From the NCBI RefSeq assembly GCF_000953135.1, contig NZ_LN614827.1, positions 649,001-713,000 on the forward strand: a stretch of 64,000 nucleotides of DNA, read 5' to 3'. This DNA is from Legionella fallonii LLAP-10. Its GTDB lineage: Bacteria > Pseudomonadota > Gammaproteobacteria > Legionellales > Legionellaceae. Position 1 is the stretch's first letter; each line of letters begins with the position of its first letter. Under the pieces are notes generated by a model that saw nothing but the letters and a program-made list of their open reading frames with translations, was not told where the DNA came from and made no database searches. Both the position numbers and the translations under genes were made by a program. Below are positions 7,510 to 17,801 of this stretch, piece after piece.

Positions 7510-9645
7510 ATGAACTTATTGCACAGTACACATAGTTTATTCCTTCATAGGCTTCTGCTATTAGTTTGCTCTATCCTTTCCTTTAGTTGTGCCGCTTTGC
7601 CTTTTGCTCCTAACACAAAAAATGTGCAGGCTAGTTCCAACGAAGTTACCAATAGTTATACCTTTGCGCAATTGGGCTGGGATAGCTCCGTCACGCTCAA
7701 TGGCTATAAGCCGAATTATACTTTTTATCTCCCGATCGGGACTCACGTGAACGCACAAAAAGCCATTTTGCATTTAAAAATGGCTTTTTCTCAGTTTGTA
7801 GGCCAAGAAACAAGCGTTGAGATTAAGTTTAATCAAACGTTTATCCGTCGTTTAACTTTACCTTCTGATTTAAGTAAAGAAGGGAGTTGGGACATTGAGT
7901 TACCATTAGCTCAATTATCATCGGATTGGCAAGCTTTAACTTTTTCTGCCTATTTATCCAGTATAGAAAATTTATGTATCCCCAATATCTGGATTTATAT
8001 TTCACCAGAATCCAGTGTCACTTTGACTACTCTGCCACTACCATTTAGGGGTTCATTAAATCAACTCCCTTATCCTTTTATTGATCCAGGCTCAATTAAT
8101 CCGGTTCCCGTATTGTTGCTATTACCCAAGGCATTTGCACAGCAAGAAATTTTTTCACTCTTGCAAGTCGCTTGGCAATTGGGACAACTGGCAGGTGATA
8201 GCAAAGTTAATTTATCCGTTGACTTTATTAATGATTCTGTAGAAAAACAAAAAGAAAATAATTTAATTCTTATAGGGACATCGAGCCATTTATTTAAAGA
8301 TAGTGGTCTTCAAATAGATACTCTTGATCACTCCGCCGAGGTGAGCAATGCATTGAATAAGGACTCAGGAATTCTTTTATTAAGCCAGTCTCCATATAAC
8401 ACTATCTTTGGTTTATTAACAATTACAGGTACTAATTATGCTGCTTTACAGAAAGCAGTCAGTGCTTTTTTAACTCCTGAATTTAAATCACTTGCATCAG
8501 GGCAGATTGCTGTTATAGACCAAATTCAAGTTAGCACAGTAACGAATTCGATAAGTGACGTATATCGCTCTTCTTTCAAAGAGTTGGGTTATTCTGATCA
8601 GAGTGTTTCAGGACTTGGGCGACACAAGTTAATTTATAACATCCCTCTTCCCAATGATCGTGTTCCAAACTTTGCCCAGGTTAAGACCTTTGTCACTGCA
8701 CCCAAGTTTCCCGGTAATAATAACTCGCAAATAACTCTTTTAGTGAATGGATTAAAGCAATCTTCTTTTTGGCTTACTCAAGAGCATTCTGAATGGCAGG
8801 CTAATATAAACTCTGGAGCTTTGAAGCCTGGAATAAATAGATTAGATTATTTAATTGATCTTCATCTTGAACATGAGCAATGTACGCGGGAAAATTATGA
8901 TGAGGTATGGGCAACTATTTACTCGCAAACGCAATTTCAAGCTTCTTTTTTTAATAGCTTTCCACTGGCCATGTTGAATCAGCTCCCGGTTCCTTTTAAC
9001 TCTGAAGTAACCGTTGTTTTGTCTGAGCATTTATCTAAAGAACATTTAAATAATTTAGCGAAACTATTTTTTAAATTCGGCCAATTATTTCAACCTTCTG
9101 CAGTGCATTTTAATTTTCGTACTAGCAATCAAGTTGATGAGGATTTTATCCGTAATAATAATATTATCCTTATTGGAACACCCTCTGATAACCCATGGGT
9201 TAAATTGGCGCTTGATTACATGCCCGTACAACTTAATAGAGACTCGCGCTTGTTAAAACTACCTCAGGAAAAACTAGAGATTTCTGGTAGTCATTTCACT
9301 GGATTGTTAGAGCTTATACCGTCTCCCTGGAGTGAGGGAAATGCCGTTTTTCTTATTAGTGGAGACAGTGATTCGGCGCTTTCTTGGGCTATTAAAGCAT
9401 TAATTAATGATAAAAGCCGCATGAAGCTGAATGGCAATATAGCGATTATTAACTCCGACCAATCGACTGAAATTTTTAATAGCTACGATAACCGCTATAT
9501 TAGCTTGAAACATCGAGTTACAATGTATTTGTCGAATCTTGGTAAGAATATACTTTATTACTTAGAAACCCATCCGCAAATTTTTATTTATTTACTGGTA
9601 TTGATTGTGCCCCTAATCATATTTGTAAGAAAACGAAATAAGTAA
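7510..9645 (+). CDS. BcsB-like periplasmic subunit of a glycan synthase
   Basis: A 711-residue protein with an N-terminal signal peptide (hydrophobic about 13-29), a long periplasmic body and one C-terminal membrane helix (FIYLLVLIVPLIIFV) ending in RKRNK. This is the topology of BcsB, the cellulose synthase partner that guides the polymer through the periplasm. Two related halves, each with an ILIGT-type strand (LILIGTSSH and IILIGTPSD), match the duplicated BcsB architecture. It starts a run of genes on the same strand with gaps of a few bases (GH81 enzyme, GT2 synthase, TPR-barrel protein). Start: first ATG before the signal peptide; the ribosome site is weak. The cellulose synthase assignment is by topology and context, and the polymer may not be cellulose. 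Confidence 0.75.
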   Translation: MNLLHSTHSLFLHRLLLLVCSILSFSCAALPFAPNTKNVQASSNEVTNSYTFAQLGWDSSVTLNGYKPNYTFYLPIGTHVNAQKAILHLKMAFSQFVGQETSVEIKFNQTFIRRLTLPSDLSKEGSWDIELPLAQLSSDWQALTFSAYLSSIENLCIPNIWIYISPESSVTLTTLPLPFRGSLNQLPYPFIDPGSINPVPVLLLLPKAFAQQEIFSLLQVAWQLGQLAGDSKVNLSVDFINDSVEKQKENNLILIGTSSHLFKDSGLQIDTLDHSAEVSNALNKDSGILLLSQSPYNTIFGLLTITGTNYAALQKAVSAFLTPEFKSLASGQIAVIDQIQVSTVTNSISDVYRSSFKELGYSDQSVSGLGRHKLIYNIPLPNDRVPNFAQVKTFVTAPKFPGNNNSQITLLVNGLKQSSFWLTQEHSEWQANINSGALKPGINRLDYLIDLHLEHEQCTRENYDEVWATIYSQTQFQASFFNSFPLAMLNQLPVPFNSEVTVVLSEHLSKEHLNNLAKLFFKFGQLFQPSAVHFNFRTSNQVDEDFIRNNNIILIGTPSDNPWVKLALDYMPVQLNRDSRLLKLPQEKLEISGSHFTGLLELIPSPWSEGNAVFLISGDSDSALSWAIKALINDKSRMKLNGNIAIINSDQSTEIFNSYDNRYISLKHRVTMYLSNLGKNILYYLETHPQIFIYLLVLIVPLIIFVRKRNK

Positions 9646-9661
9646 TGATTGGTAATTGAAA

Positions 9662-11806
9662 ATGGATTTTAAAAAAAGCGTATTCTCAATATTTATTTAT
9701 AATTCACTTCTGTTGAGTACGCCAAAGCTCTATGCTGCTAATTTCGTCGATCCCCGGCAGATTTTTCCAACTACAAGTAATGAAAAAATACCCTCACAAT
9801 TTTGGCTTGAGAATAAAAAACCTTATCCTACCAATGCATGGTTTATTAATTTAGTACTCAATCAGACAAATCCTGGCAATGCAGTTAATGTTTTTCCTTA
9901 TTCGATTAAAATAAGTCCACGGGGAATTAGCCTAAGTTATACTAGACCAACTTTTTATGCAGAACCTGATTATCCATCAATCATATCAGCCTTTTATTAC
10001 CAATTTGAAAATCAGTTGACCTTAGGTGCTAGCACGCCAATGAACAATTACGGCCTGGCTTCTTATCATGGTTTAAAAATTACTCTGCAGTGGCAAAATG
10101 ATCAGCAGCAAAAAATTACCGCGCCTATTCTTCAAGGCTCGCCTTATCTAACCGAGTTTTTTACTAATACCATACCTCAACTCAGCACCCGTTTTAAAAT
10201 ACGTTCCATTAATCAACAAACTAAAACAGGTCCTTTAGCCAAAGCCCAACGTTATGAATTGATACTCGCTCTCAATGAGCATGATACTCAGACCTGGCTC
10301 TTATATAGCGAGAGTCCAATTCTTTTTAATTGGAATATTAATTCTCAAGGAGAATACTTAATATCCAGTGAGCCGTATTCTGGCTGGATACGATTGGTTT
10401 TACAAAAAGATACTCAAATGCATGTAGACAATGATGCCGCTCTTTTAGACGCCTACAGATCAAACATCCCGCTTGATTATCAACAGGATTATTTCGTCAC
10501 GGATCAAAATTTAATTTATTCTTTTTCTTGGCAGACGCAAAATAATAAACCGCCTTTAATGCTTTCGCTACCTCATCAGCGTAATGCAATGCCGCAGAGC
10601 TCTTCTGTAACCTACCCTGGAATAAAAGGGCTCATGTTAGGAGAAAATAAAGTGCGATGGGAAATAGGGCTTCCCAATGTGCCTGTTTTATTTTTAGAGC
10701 CTAAGAATTTATCGCCAGAGCAGATAAAGATTCTGCATGCGTCATTATTGGTCGATGTGCACAATTTGCTGCGCTATCCATTTCCGGATGATGGCCCTTA
10801 CCAAGTTGGTAAACGTTATGCACGTGCTGCTCGTCTTATTTTAATTGCCAACTATCTCAAAGAATATACGCTACAGAGGAAAATGCTGGATTATCTTGAA
10901 ACACACTTAAGGAAGAAAATGCTGGCTAAATCAGGCTGGCGATTTCAATACGATACAACTTGGGGTGGAATTATTCCAAGTATTGATGACTATGGCGCTC
11001 GTCATTATAACGATCATCATTACCATTACGGCTATTGGGTTTACACCTTCGCTGTTATTGCGCAGTTTGACCGTACGTGGCTTAGCAGTAGTCTAAAGCC
11101 TAAATCTTTTACACCGAAACAGTGGATTGAAACTTTGATCCGTGATTATGCAAATGAAGACAAAGGAGATCCCTATTTTCCAGTACAGCGTTATCAAGAT
11201 GATTATGCAGGCCACTCTTGGGCTTCCGGATTGACTTCCTTCGTCGATGGGCAAAATCAACAATCAAGTAGTGAAGCCGTCAATGCTTATTATGCCATGG
11301 CGCTATATGCTGCAGCGTTACATGATAAAAAATTATTAGATTGGGCCCGGTTCCTCATGACACGTGAGTTGGTGTCTGCACAAACTTATTGGCAAATCCC
11401 TAAGGATAGTGCAATCTATAGCGACAAATTCAAAGAGCATAATCAGGTTGTTGCCAATTTATGGGATAATAAAATTGATACAAATGCTTTTTTTATAAAA
11501 TGTAACGCCGAATTTCGTTGTGGACTTGAGTATTCTTTTGGCATAGAGATGCTCCCATTCACGGCAGTTACTTCAGAATTACTCAATAAAAAATGGTTAA
11601 AGGATGCTTATCCAGCAATAAAAAAATTGATAGCAAATGAATATGGTCCAATCCCTCCTGCTTGGCAATGGATCTTAATTAAAGGAATTGCAGCTATTAT
11701 GGACAAAAATGAAAAAGAATATTTTTTAAAAAAAGTTATGGATTCAAAACCAGCAGAGTATGACAACGGAGATTCAAAAACTAATACCTTATATTTTTTA
11801 ATATAA
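9662..11806 (+). CDS. Secreted GH81 endo-beta-1,3-glucanase
   Basis: A 714-residue protein with a signal peptide (about 8-25, cleavage near LYA-AN). It carries hallmarks of glycoside hydrolase family 81: an N-terminal PTNAWFINLVL motif, NDHHYHYGYW near residue 450, GHSWASGL, and QSSSEAVNAYYAMALY with the conserved Glu538. GH81 enzymes cut internal beta-1,3-glucan bonds. It takes the place held by the GH8 cellulase BcsZ in cellulose operons, so it may trim or release the polymer made by the next gene. The ATG at 9662 is preferred over a TTG six bases upstream. The stop overlaps the next start (TAATG). Confidence 0.85.
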   Translation: MDFKKSVFSIFIYNSLLLSTPKLYAANFVDPRQIFPTTSNEKIPSQFWLENKKPYPTNAWFINLVLNQTNPGNAVNVFPYSIKISPRGISLSYTRPTFYAEPDYPSIISAFYYQFENQLTLGASTPMNNYGLASYHGLKITLQWQNDQQQKITAPILQGSPYLTEFFTNTIPQLSTRFKIRSINQQTKTGPLAKAQRYELILALNEHDTQTWLLYSESPILFNWNINSQGEYLISSEPYSGWIRLVLQKDTQMHVDNDAALLDAYRSNIPLDYQQDYFVTDQNLIYSFSWQTQNNKPPLMLSLPHQRNAMPQSSSVTYPGIKGLMLGENKVRWEIGLPNVPVLFLEPKNLSPEQIKILHASLLVDVHNLLRYPFPDDGPYQVGKRYARAARLILIANYLKEYTLQRKMLDYLETHLRKKMLAKSGWRFQYDTTWGGIIPSIDDYGARHYNDHHYHYGYWVYTFAVIAQFDRTWLSSSLKPKSFTPKQWIETLIRDYANEDKGDPYFPVQRYQDDYAGHSWASGLTSFVDGQNQQSSSEAVNAYYAMALYAAALHDKKLLDWARFLMTRELVSAQTYWQIPKDSAIYSDKFKEHNQVVANLWDNKIDTNAFFIKCNAEFRCGLEYSFGIEMLPFTAVTSELLNKKWLKDAYPAIKKLIANEYGPIPPAWQWILIKGIAAIMDKNEKEYFLKKVMDSKPAEYDNGDSKTNTLYFLI

Positions 11807-13680
11807 TGATTCACTTTTTACCAAGAGCGGATTTTTGGCCAAGCAGGTTTCTTTTTCTGCTATTGTCGTTCGTGTCAATGGTCACTCATGCTTATCAAAA
11901 ACCGCAGATTATTTCTTCAGTAGCTCCACTCATTTATTTAGTAACTTCTGCATCATCTGATAAAGGGAGTTTTGTATTGCCTCACAAAGCTCAGAATATT
12001 CTCAATGAAAACTTGCCCACTAAAAGGGGAGTCCAGTCTCATTTTGTTGGTAAAGAATGGTTTTATTCGTTTCTTTATTATCTGTGTCTCACAATGGCTT
12101 TAACTGGTATTGTTCCTGTTGTTGTTTTTTTTATTGAGCATAATCTTGCTGGACTCTATGCTTTTGTGAATCATTTTGGAAAATGTAAAAATTACTGTCC
12201 AAGAGTTGCTGTGCTCATTCCTGCGTGGAATGAGGCTTTGGTGCTTGAGCACACGATCAATATCTTGTTGATGATAGATTATCCCCTTGATAATCTACGT
12301 CTTTATATTATTGATGATGGCAGTACCGATAATACCCAAGAACTTCTTAAGAAAAAGCACTTAGAATATCCACAAAATATAATTAATGTATACAAAGAAG
12401 GTGGTGGAAACGGGAAAGCTCACGCCATAAATTATGGCTTAAATGTGGTTTTAGCCGACGATTGGGCACAAGCTTTACTATTTATCGATGCTGATGTTGC
12501 TTTTAAGAAGGATGCATTGCGACGTATGGCACGCCATCTGGCAGATCCTGATGTAGGTGCGGTAACAGCATATATTAAGGTCGGTAACAGAAATACGAAT
12601 TTCATTACTCGCTCTATAGGCTTTGAGTATATCGTCTCACAATCCATTACTCGAAGGGCGCAAAGTGTATTGGGTGTTGTTGCTTGTTTAGCAGGGGGGG
12701 CCCAATTACATACACGCGAAAATATTGAACAATTAGGGAGTGAAATTAATACTTCAACTCTCGCGGAAGATACTTATACTACCTTCGCCACTCAAAAGTT
12801 AGGAAAAAAGGTTATTTTTGAGGGTAATGCTTTTGTTTATGCCGAAGAGCCTAAAACCATAATTGATGTTTGGAAGCAGCGTTTTCGCTGGGCGCGCGGT
12901 AATATACAAATTACAAAAGCATTTAAAGACGTTTGGTTTCGCAGCAAACATACAAGTTTGGGAAACTTCCTTTTTGGCATTATTTGGTTCTGTGTTGTCT
13001 TAACACCCATTATTATGATTCTTGCCGCTATTGGACTCATAGGTCTTTTTATTCTTGATAAAGAGCATTCATCCCATATTTTTTTCTATCTTGCTTCTAT
13101 CAGTCTTTTTGTTTATTTGTATACTACTATATTTGCGCTTTTTGTGGACAGGCGTACTTCAAAATTATCCTTCCTTGAAGGGATAATGTACCCGGGCTTG
13201 GTTTCTTTATTCATTCTTTGTATCTCAATAAATCCTCCGTTTTTCTTTAAACAGCTCAGTTACTTATTGAACACGAATGACTCAACGAGCACCAGTGAAC
13301 TAGTTTTACTCTTTATGGAGAGTTGGAGTGCCTTATGTATGTTTTGGGCATGGGTAGTTTTTCGGTTTGAATTTGCGGGCTTATCACCCCGTATCACCAA
13401 TTTTTTATTGATGGTCGTTGGATATGGCCCTCTTTTATGTACAATAAATCTTGCGGCATATATCGCTGAAATTAAAAGACCTAACCTGCGATGGGATAAA
13501 ACAGAAAAAATAAGTTCGAAGCGTATTCTGCGCTCTCGCATCGAACCACTCCTGCCTTTTGATTTTGATAAAGCTTTAGCCAAAGATTTTCAGCGTGAAT
13601 ACCGCTTTTTTTGCCTCCAGCTTATCAGCATTGGTATCGTTTGTGGGTTATTTATCTTATTTCATTTTCTTAAGTTCTAA
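11806..13680 (+). CDS. Processive family 2 glycosyltransferase, putative beta-glucan synthase
   Basis: A 624-residue membrane protein. A hydrophobic N-terminal segment (about 12-30) and a helix near 85-115 precede a GT2 catalytic domain with IIDDGSTDNT (about 170), FIDADVAF (about 228), AEDT (about 321) and QRFRW (about 358), the D, DxD, ED and QxxRW set of processive synthases. At least four membrane helices follow. Unlike BcsA there is no RxxxR plus DxSxxG PilZ signature, so c-di-GMP control through PilZ is not expected. With BcsB-like and TPR-barrel neighbours it should polymerise and translocate a glycan across the inner membrane. The adjacent GH81 enzyme points to beta-1,3 linkages. A PgaC-type GlcNAc polymerase is the main alternative. 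Confidence 0.8.
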   Translation: MIHFLPRADFWPSRFLFLLLSFVSMVTHAYQKPQIISSVAPLIYLVTSASSDKGSFVLPHKAQNILNENLPTKRGVQSHFVGKEWFYSFLYYLCLTMALTGIVPVVVFFIEHNLAGLYAFVNHFGKCKNYCPRVAVLIPAWNEALVLEHTINILLMIDYPLDNLRLYIIDDGSTDNTQELLKKKHLEYPQNIINVYKEGGGNGKAHAINYGLNVVLADDWAQALLFIDADVAFKKDALRRMARHLADPDVGAVTAYIKVGNRNTNFITRSIGFEYIVSQSITRRAQSVLGVVACLAGGAQLHTRENIEQLGSEINTSTLAEDTYTTFATQKLGKKVIFEGNAFVYAEEPKTIIDVWKQRFRWARGNIQITKAFKDVWFRSKHTSLGNFLFGIIWFCVVLTPIIMILAAIGLIGLFILDKEHSSHIFFYLASISLFVYLYTTIFALFVDRRTSKLSFLEGIMYPGLVSLFILCISINPPFFFKQLSYLLNTNDSTSTSELVLLFMESWSALCMFWAWVVFRFEFAGLSPRITNFLLMVVGYGPLLCTINLAAYIAEIKRPNLRWDKTEKISSKRILRSRIEPLLPFDFDKALAKDFQREYRFFCLQLISIGIVCGLFILFHFLKF

Positions 13681-13682
13681 TT

Positions 13683-16169
13683 ATGAAATTAATCAGCTTC
13701 TTCTTCCTTATTTTTTGTCTTCATTCAGTCAATGCTGATTCTGTAGTTCTTTGTGATGTCTCTAAAGGATTAGAGTTAGTTAACCAAGAGACATACTCTG
13801 AATCTCAAATAGAAAAAATATTAGCTGATTGTGATAAAGTCTCGCCTAATAATGTTTCTGTTTTACTATTGCATGGCTTGGATGCTCGAAAAAAAGCACA
13901 GCAAAATAAACAGTATGCCGCAGCCATTGATTGGCTTGAAAAAGCCCACTTAGCTGCGCCGCAGAATGTAGCAATCACCATGGAATTGGCCAGCACCTAT
14001 GAAATGGCAAACAATTTGCTAAAAGCTGCACAAATCTATCAGTCAGTCTTGCTGCAAAGTCCGCAAAATCGAGCAGCCTTATTGGGACAAACGAGAGTAT
14101 TGAGATTACAAGGTCAGTTGAATCAGGCAACTGCTATTTATAAAAATTTATTAATAAATAATCCTCATGATGTTGATGCTCTAAATGGATTAGGCTGGAT
14201 TAAAGCAGCGGAAAACGATTTAACATCTGCAAATAGTTACTTCCAAGAAACCTTAAAAATACAGCCACAAAATCTAGAGGCCTTACTTGGTTTAAATAAA
14301 ATTAGGCAAACCCAAGAACAAGCCCTGAGTGTAAACTCATCGTGTGATGCCGTGAACGGGCTTATATTGCTCAACAATAAATATCCCCCTTTGGAAAAAA
14401 TTCACTCGATTTTACAGCACTGTGAACTCAATCAGGTAACAAACACGGAGACACTCCTGTTACATGGATTACTGGCTCGCAAAGAGGCTTTCGATAGGAA
14501 TAAAAATTATAAAACAGCTATTTTCTGGTTACAGAAAGCCATACAATCGGCAAAAAACAAGAATCAAGCTCCTGAGTTAGAATTAGCAACCACTTATGAA
14601 TGGGCTGAAAAACCCAAAGAAGCACAACTTATCTATCAGCATATCCTCACCCAAGATAAGATGAATAGAGTTGCTTTACTAGGGTTAGCTCGTACCTTTC
14701 GAATGATGTCTAAACTGCAACAGGCAAGTTTGATATATCATCAATTTCTTACCAAAAACCCCAAGGATGTCGATGCGCTTATTGGGTTAGGATGGATTGA
14801 ATTAGCAAAATCTAATTTTGATTTAGCCATTCGCTTTTTCGCAGACAGCTTGAAAATTCAGCCTCTCAATGAAGAGGCAAAACTGGCATTAACAAAAATA
14901 GCAGAAGCACAACGACGCCCGATCCTTCCCCCTTTATCCGAAGCAGAGCGTGGATTAATTTTACTCAATCAGGAAAATCCGCCCATAGAAAAAATTCAAG
15001 CGATATTAAGATACTCCGATCTCCATGAGCCTCATAGTACCTCTACCCTTATGCTACACGGATTATTAGCACGCTATTTGAAGGAGTATAAATCGGCCAT
15101 TTCTTGGCTAAGAAGAGCAGCACAAACTGCTAAGCCAGGAAATGACGCACCTGCTTTAGAATTAGCTATAGCCTATGAATGGGCGTCAGAGCTTAAAAAT
15201 GCCTTATTGGTATATCAGGAGATACTTTTTAAAAAGCCCAATGACCGTAGTGCCCTTTTGGGAAAAGCGCGTGTATTAAGGGCGTTATACCAAATACCTC
15301 AATCTAAGGCTATTTATCAACAATTACTTAATAAATGTCCTAAAGATGTTGATGCGCTTAATGGCTATGGTGAAGCGTTATTGACTAATTATGAATTTAA
15401 ACAAGCGCGGAAAGAATTTAATGAGGCTTTAAGCTTAAGTCCCGAAAACAAGCAAACTGCATCGGACATACAAATTCTTAATAAGGCAACAAAAAATATT
15501 TTAGGATTCACAGGGGGGCATTATGCTGTGCCACCAGAAAGCTCTGAGGGAATTAACTTATTTTATTTTAGAAATTTAAATGCTACAGATGGTTTAACGC
15601 TTTTGGCCACACATAATACGAAACAAATAGAAAGTGGTTTTGGTGTTGGTCCTACGTTGCTGCCCAATAACAGCCTTTTGCTAGGGTACCAACGCATCGT
15701 ACCTAAAAAATACAGTTGGCAATTAAGTTATGATGCTCGTCAACACAATAGTCACCCTTTTGAGCACCGAGCCTTTGCTTTAGCGGGTTTATTTGTACAC
15801 CCCAATCTGGAATGGTTTAATGGCTTTAGGTTGATTGCGCCGAAACCATGGAACACGAGGCTCTTTATTTCAGGCCTAACCGCTTATACACCATTACCAG
15901 CAAACATTACGGTCACAGGTTTTTGGACAGAGCAACAAATTGGTGGTTATAGTTCTTCCTATGTACTTGACTTTAGTAAGGAATTTAGTAATAGTTTTTT
16001 TTATGATCTTGGCACTTCTTATCTGCCCCAGCAGCAAAAAAGCTGGGAAGTACATGGCAAATTCTTATTGCCAATCTTTAAACATCACGCTTTAGTAGGT
16101 GAGTGTTCTCATTATTTTTTTAATAATAGTACCTTTATTACCGCTGGTTGGCGTATATATTGGGCGTAA
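13683..16169 (+). CDS. TPR protein with C-terminal beta-barrel, putative outer-membrane glycan exporter
   Basis: An 828-residue protein with a signal peptide (about 1-18). Three long internal repeats of about 200 residues each start with GL.LLN/NQE and contain TPR units such as AALLGQTRVLRLQGQL and DVDALNGLGWIKAAENDL. From about residue 615 the sequence alternates as in an outer-membrane beta-barrel and ends in GWRIYWA. This matches the design of BcsC (periplasmic TPR plus porin), though the barrel is small and closer in size to a YaiO-type barrel. It follows the synthase by 2 bp. Likely role: periplasmic scaffold and outer-membrane passage of the polymer. Confidence 0.7.
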   Translation: MKLISFFFLIFCLHSVNADSVVLCDVSKGLELVNQETYSESQIEKILADCDKVSPNNVSVLLLHGLDARKKAQQNKQYAAAIDWLEKAHLAAPQNVAITMELASTYEMANNLLKAAQIYQSVLLQSPQNRAALLGQTRVLRLQGQLNQATAIYKNLLINNPHDVDALNGLGWIKAAENDLTSANSYFQETLKIQPQNLEALLGLNKIRQTQEQALSVNSSCDAVNGLILLNNKYPPLEKIHSILQHCELNQVTNTETLLLHGLLARKEAFDRNKNYKTAIFWLQKAIQSAKNKNQAPELELATTYEWAEKPKEAQLIYQHILTQDKMNRVALLGLARTFRMMSKLQQASLIYHQFLTKNPKDVDALIGLGWIELAKSNFDLAIRFFADSLKIQPLNEEAKLALTKIAEAQRRPILPPLSEAERGLILLNQENPPIEKIQAILRYSDLHEPHSTSTLMLHGLLARYLKEYKSAISWLRRAAQTAKPGNDAPALELAIAYEWASELKNALLVYQEILFKKPNDRSALLGKARVLRALYQIPQSKAIYQQLLNKCPKDVDALNGYGEALLTNYEFKQARKEFNEALSLSPENKQTASDIQILNKATKNILGFTGGHYAVPPESSEGINLFYFRNLNATDGLTLLATHNTKQIESGFGVGPTLLPNNSLLLGYQRIVPKKYSWQLSYDARQHNSHPFEHRAFALAGLFVHPNLEWFNGFRLIAPKPWNTRLFISGLTAYTPLPANITVTGFWTEQQIGGYSSSYVLDFSKEFSNSFFYDLGTSYLPQQQKSWEVHGKFLLPIFKHHALVGECSHYFFNNSTFITAGWRIYWA

Positions 16170-16183
16170 TCTTAGGAAGAGAT

Positions 16184-17152
16184 ATGAAAATTTTAATTAC
16201 TGGTGCAGGAGGAGCAGCCGCTGTCAGCATTTGGAAAAGCCTTGCTCAAGAACATGAGATTTATATGGTTGATATTGATCCGTGTGCGGCGGGATTGTAT
16301 TTAGTTCCTCCTGACAGGCGTATGTTAATTCCCCGCGGCGACTCGGACGATTTTATCCCTGCTTTACTCAATATTTGTCAAGAAAAGCAGATTGAAGTAC
16401 TGATTCCCACTGTAGATGTTGAATTGTTTCCAATAGCGAAGGATGTTACGAAATTTACCAGCAAAGGAATCATAGTACCGTTAAGCTCAGCAGAGGCGCT
16501 AGAACTTTGTCGTGATAAATATAAGTTATTACGCTTTTGTGAGGATACTGGTCTGACCCCTTCATTTGCTTTATTAACAGAAGAGACTGCTGCCTCTTTC
16601 ATTAATTTTCCCTATTTTGCTAAACCTCGTCTTGGTGCTGGTTCGCGGGGAGCCATGATCATTGCTAATAGCAAGGAGCTGAATCAATTACCTAAAAACA
16701 ACAGTTATTTAATTCAAGAGCTTCTCCCAGGTGAAGAATATTCTGTGGATGTGTATATCCATAGTGATGGCTACCCTTTAGCTGCCGTCCCCCGTTTAAG
16801 AATGAAAATTGATTCGGGTATTGCGGTCGCTTGCCAAACCAAAATTAACTCCCACTTAAGTACGATAGCACTTAAAATTGCACAAAAAGTAGGGATTATG
16901 TTTGTAGCTAATATTCAATTTAAAGCAGATGCACAGGGGGAGTTCAAATTATTAGAAATCAATCCTCGTTTTCCTGGTACTCTTCCTTTAACTGGCGCAG
17001 CAGGAATTGATATTCCACGGCTTTTGATTCAAAACATTCAAGGTAAGCCTTTAGCCTCTGCCTTGTTGCCTTTTAAAGAGTTAATGGTTGTTCGATACTG
17101 GACAGAGAAATTCTTCCCCATTGATGAATGGCAAGCTCTATGCCCCGATTAA
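16184..17152 (+). CDS. ATP-grasp enzyme, carbamoyl-phosphate-synthase-like
   Basis: The real start is the ATG at 16184, preceded by TAGGAAGA; a longer frame back to 16148 lacks a ribosome site and overlaps the TPR gene. The 322-residue protein has an N-terminal Rossmann-like part (KILITGAGGAAAV) and an ATP-grasp core with YFAKPRLGAGSRG, the hinge IQELLPGEEYSVDVY and the metal-binding LLEINPRFPG. ATP-grasp enzymes join a carboxylate to an amine or thiol through an acyl phosphate. The substrate is unknown. Its place after the glycan genes suggests a modification of the polymer or of a precursor. It overlaps the next gene by 13 bp. Confidence 0.75.
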   Translation: MKILITGAGGAAAVSIWKSLAQEHEIYMVDIDPCAAGLYLVPPDRRMLIPRGDSDDFIPALLNICQEKQIEVLIPTVDVELFPIAKDVTKFTSKGIIVPLSSAEALELCRDKYKLLRFCEDTGLTPSFALLTEETAASFINFPYFAKPRLGAGSRGAMIIANSKELNQLPKNNSYLIQELLPGEEYSVDVYIHSDGYPLAAVPRLRMKIDSGIAVACQTKINSHLSTIALKIAQKVGIMFVANIQFKADAQGEFKLLEINPRFPGTLPLTGAAGIDIPRLLIQNIQGKPLASALLPFKELMVVRYWTEKFFPIDEWQALCPD

Positions 17153-17727
17153 AACTGTGGTTAATCAGACATGGAGAAACGGAAGTAAATACAGGTGTTT
17201 GGAGTGCAAAGCCTTCTGAAGCGCATTTAACCTCTTTAGGAAGAGGACAAGCGAAGAAGGCTGCGACAGAAATTACGGAACAACCTGATCTACTCATTGT
17301 TTCTCCTTTAGTCCGTGCAAAAGAAACCGCTGAATTTTTATTAAATCAATGGCCAAACACTTCTTATCAAATATGGCCTATTCAAGAATTTATTTATCTT
17401 TCACCATATCGTTTGCAGAGTTTGAGTCCATTGGCGAGAAAAGAAGAGATTAAGCGTTACTGGCAGAAAAGTGATCCTTACTACAATGATGGCAATGATG
17501 CTGAATGTTTTGCTGCTTTTTTGCAGCGGGTCGCGTATTTTCATAACGAGATTATTAAACAACAAGGCTTTGTCGTTGTCATTGGCCACGGGCAGTTTTT
17601 TAAGGCGTATCAAATGGGTTTGACTCATGGCTTTGCACCCAATTCCGAGTGGATGAGCTTGTTTCGCCAACAAGAAACAGCAAATCCGATTAAAAATGGA
17701 GAGATTTGTAAGCTTAACTTTACTTAG
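17140..17727 (+). CDS. Histidine phosphatase family protein
   Basis: About 195 residues from the ATG at 17140, inside the end of the ATP-grasp gene. LWLIRHGETEVN carries the catalytic His11 (RHG motif) and VVIGHGQFFK carries the second His, as in the phosphoglycerate mutase/histidine phosphatase superfamily. It likely removes phosphate from a small molecule, substrate unknown. The overlap suggests coupled translation with the ATP-grasp enzyme and a role in the same pathway. Confidence 0.78.
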   Translation: MPRLKLWLIRHGETEVNTGVWSAKPSEAHLTSLGRGQAKKAATEITEQPDLLIVSPLVRAKETAEFLLNQWPNTSYQIWPIQEFIYLSPYRLQSLSPLARKEEIKRYWQKSDPYYNDGNDAECFAAFLQRVAYFHNEIIKQQGFVVVIGHGQFFKAYQMGLTHGFAPNSEWMSLFRQQETANPIKNGEICKLNFT

Positions 17728-17801
17728 CCTAACGTTGCTTAAGCTCTTAAAGAGTCTATTCTTAAAGAAGGGATTAAGAACAAATTTAAAGGACTCAGAA
17801 C

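Noticed and set aside
11806..13680. Straight assignment as cellulose synthase BcsA
   Set aside because: No PilZ signature is present and the neighbouring hydrolase is GH81; GT2 motifs alone do not fix the product.
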